Shown piece after piece: positions 62,858 through 64,000 of a DNA stretch of 64,000 nucleotides. The DNA comes from Maribellus sp. CM-23. Lineage in GTDB: Bacteria; Bacteroidota; Bacteroidia; Bacteroidales; Prolixibacteraceae. Position 1 is the stretch's first letter; each line of letters starts with the position of its first letter. The stretch is taken from NCBI RefSeq assembly GCF_021354595.1, contig NZ_JADWYJ010000003.1, positions 558,001 through 622,000 on the forward strand, given 5' to 3'. Under the pieces are notes generated by a model. It ran no database searches. It worked only from the letters and a program-made list of their open reading frames with translations, and was not told where the DNA came from. Made by a program: the position numbers and the translations under genes.

Positions 62858-63418
62858 ATGAAAACAATATTGTTTGCAGGTATTTTATTGCTGATCGGCT
62901 TGGTAGCATGTCAAACGAAACCGGGTATTTCGCCTGAATTTTATCATAAATTTCAAAAGGAAGGGGATGCGATTACTTCGCAGGTGCAGGGAGTTTTGCT
63001 TTCGAATGTTGCCGGCGCTATTCAAAAAGGAGGAACCGAACACGCTGTTGAATTTTGCAACGTCAAAGCCACCTCTTTGGTGGATAGCTTGAGCCAGGCT
63101 TTTTCCTGTAACATCTCACGGGTTTCTGACAAGAATCGAAATCCGGAAAATGCTTTGAATAAAACCGAAGCCGAACTCTGGAAACTGTTTGCAAAGAATA
63201 CTCAGGCTGATACTTTGCTGGAAATCAATAATAAAATCACTTACTACAAACGCATTAATACTGCCATGCCTGCCTGTTTAAAGTGCCACGGTGATCCGGC
63301 AAATGACATCAATGGTGCTACTTTGGAAAAGATTCAAACTTTGTATCCCCAAGATCTGGCGACAGGATATAAACTGAATGATTTCAGGGGATTGTGGAAA
63401 GTGGTATTTACGGATTAG
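62858..63418 (+). CDS. DUF3365 (Tll0287-like) haem-binding lipoprotein
   Basis: 186 residues from the ATG at 62858 (MKTILFAGILLLIGLVACQT); the 10-residue longer frame is rejected. Lipobox LVAC (Cys18). The DUF3365 region has EFCNVKATSL and ISRVSDKNRNPENALN and ends in a c-type haem motif CLKCHG (Cys140, Cys143, His144). The cyanobacterial relative Tll0287 is a haem protein with possible redox sensing. It may work as a periplasmic redox sensor or electron carrier. A small hairpin AGAAGT/ACTTCT at 63483-63497 lies downstream, without a clear T run. Confidence 0.92.
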   Translation: MKTILFAGILLLIGLVACQTKPGISPEFYHKFQKEGDAITSQVQGVLLSNVAGAIQKGGTEHAVEFCNVKATSLVDSLSQAFSCNISRVSDKNRNPENALNKTEAELWKLFAKNTQADTLLEINNKITYYKRINTAMPACLKCHGDPANDINGATLEKIQTLYPQDLATGYKLNDFRGLWKVVFTD

Positions 63419-63841
63419 CATTTGCCGCACCTGGTTTAGGTTCTAAAAACATTTCAGGAGGAGAAGTATGAAGTTGTGCTAAGAAGTCGAACTTCTAGGT
63501 AGGTTTTCCTTTTTCTTGGGCTGTCCGGATATCAAAAAGATGATTAAAAGGTATCACTGACAGATAGCACAGGATGCAAAGTACATTTGTATTTAATTTC
63601 TTGTTATAGCTTATGACAGAATTACTCCTGTAGTTATTCGGAGTGGCAATGTTACATGATAAATTAGATTCTGTGAACGACAGTAAGGTATCGAGATGTG
63701 TGGGGAAGCAGTTTTTATCGTAACAATTGATTCTAAAATGCTTAGATACGTAACGTTGGGCATGTTAAAACTGCGATTGTCGTTTGATATTAAACTAAGG
63801 CTACTGAATTAAATAACGAACATTATACTAATCAAACAAGC
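63419..63841. other. 423-bp spacer before the last gene
   Basis: No gene recognised. It contains the small palindrome AGAAGT-CGA-ACTTCT (63483-63497) and otherwise unstructured sequence. The promoter of the following secreted protein should lie here. Confidence 0.5.
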
Positions 63842-64000
63842 ATGAAAAACAGGGGTACTTTTATTGGAAAAGCAATGGCATTGCTTATTGTTTTTGGGTG
63901 TGTATTTTCAGCGCATTCGCAGCAAAAGAAAGAAACGGCGCAAAGCGATTATTACGTGGCGGCCTATGTTTGGCCTTCGTGTCATGACGATCCGTTGGGA
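63842..64000 (+). CDS. Secreted protein, GH99/WbsX-like start, truncated by the window
   Basis: I read 53 codons from the ATG at 63842. A signal peptide (MKNRGTFIGKAMALLIVFGC then VFSAHSQQ) is followed by YYVAAYVWPSCHDDPLG. That AYVWPSCHDD start resembles Bacteroidota proteins of the WbsX / glycoside hydrolase family 99-like group, which act on mannose-type polysaccharides. With so little sequence the family is a suggestion only. The frame is open to the window edge. Confidence 0.6.
   Translation, partial: MKNRGTFIGKAMALLIVFGCVFSAHSQQKKETAQSDYYVAAYVWPSCHDDPLG

Overview
The window reads as a chromosomal segment of a Bacteroidota bacterium, most likely of the order Marinilabiliales (Prolixibacteraceae-like). 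The evidence is a secreted protease with a type IX secretion (Por) sorting domain, promoters of the Bacteroidota TTTG-N18-TAnnTTTG type, little Shine-Dalgarno signal, families typical of the phylum (DUF4922, DUF456, sialate O-acetylesterase, a GH99/WbsX-like start) and interspersed intergenic repeats of a kind common there. I see no rRNA or tRNA gene, CRISPR array, insertion sequence or phage module. The order and family placement is an inference.

Layout. 1-8.1 kb (minus): truncated sialate O-acetylesterase and a giant T9SS-secreted subtilase. 8.5-10.1 kb: a membrane TPR/LuxR-type regulator. 10.3-14.7 kb (minus): ilvD-ilvB-ilvN, preceded by a complete attenuator (promoter, 21-codon Ile/Leu/Val-rich leader peptide, antiterminator, terminator) and closed by a strong terminator. 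14.9-16.2 kb: nucleoside-permease-like MFS carrier. 16.7-22.3 kb (plus): coupled cluster of a tandem GT2 glycosyltransferase, a DUF4922 HIT/GalT-like protein, a SpoIID/LytB protein without signal peptide and an AmpG-like carrier. 22.4-26.3 kb (plus): conserved hypothetical, secreted alpha/beta hydrolase, NUDIX hydrolase, Xaa-Pro aminopeptidase. 26.3-31.2 kb (minus): sodium/solute symporter, PAS histidine kinase, receiver protein and REC-kinase hybrid, with no DNA-binding output. 31.4-39.5 kb (minus): EttA, a SET-domain protein, MFS carrier, methyltransferase, GNAT, zinc-ribbon protein, an AT-rich endonuclease/exonuclease/phosphatase-fold protein, and a second kinase/receiver pair. 39.5-40.5 kb: repeat-rich spacer.

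40.5-43.4 kb (minus): HupE/UreJ-like membrane protein and M1 peptidase. 43.8-47.9 kb (plus): membrane protein, SUI1/YciH factor, then a tight three-gene polysaccharide cassette (alginate-lyase-like lipoprotein, AlgI-type MBOAT acyltransferase, SGNH-like protein). 48.2-50.6 kb: PBP1A. 50.8-53.8 kb: small membrane proteins, DUF456, CPBP protease, GtrA. 53.9-57.9 kb: ArfB and a Crp/Fnr regulator, divergent from a thiol-redox block (NifX-like protein, atypical thioredoxin, thioredoxin reductase, OsmC, membrane-anchored thioredoxin). 58-64 kb: BBE-type flavoprotein, TPR lipoprotein, PQQ-propeller lipoprotein, DUF3365 haem lipoprotein and the start of a GH99/WbsX-like secreted protein.

The strongest regulatory observation is the ilv attenuator, all of whose parts can be read directly. 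The best candidates for poorly described systems are the GT2-DUF4922-SpoIID-AmpG cluster, the lyase/MBOAT/SGNH cassette, and the Crp-flanked redox block with a thioredoxin lacking its first active-site cysteine.
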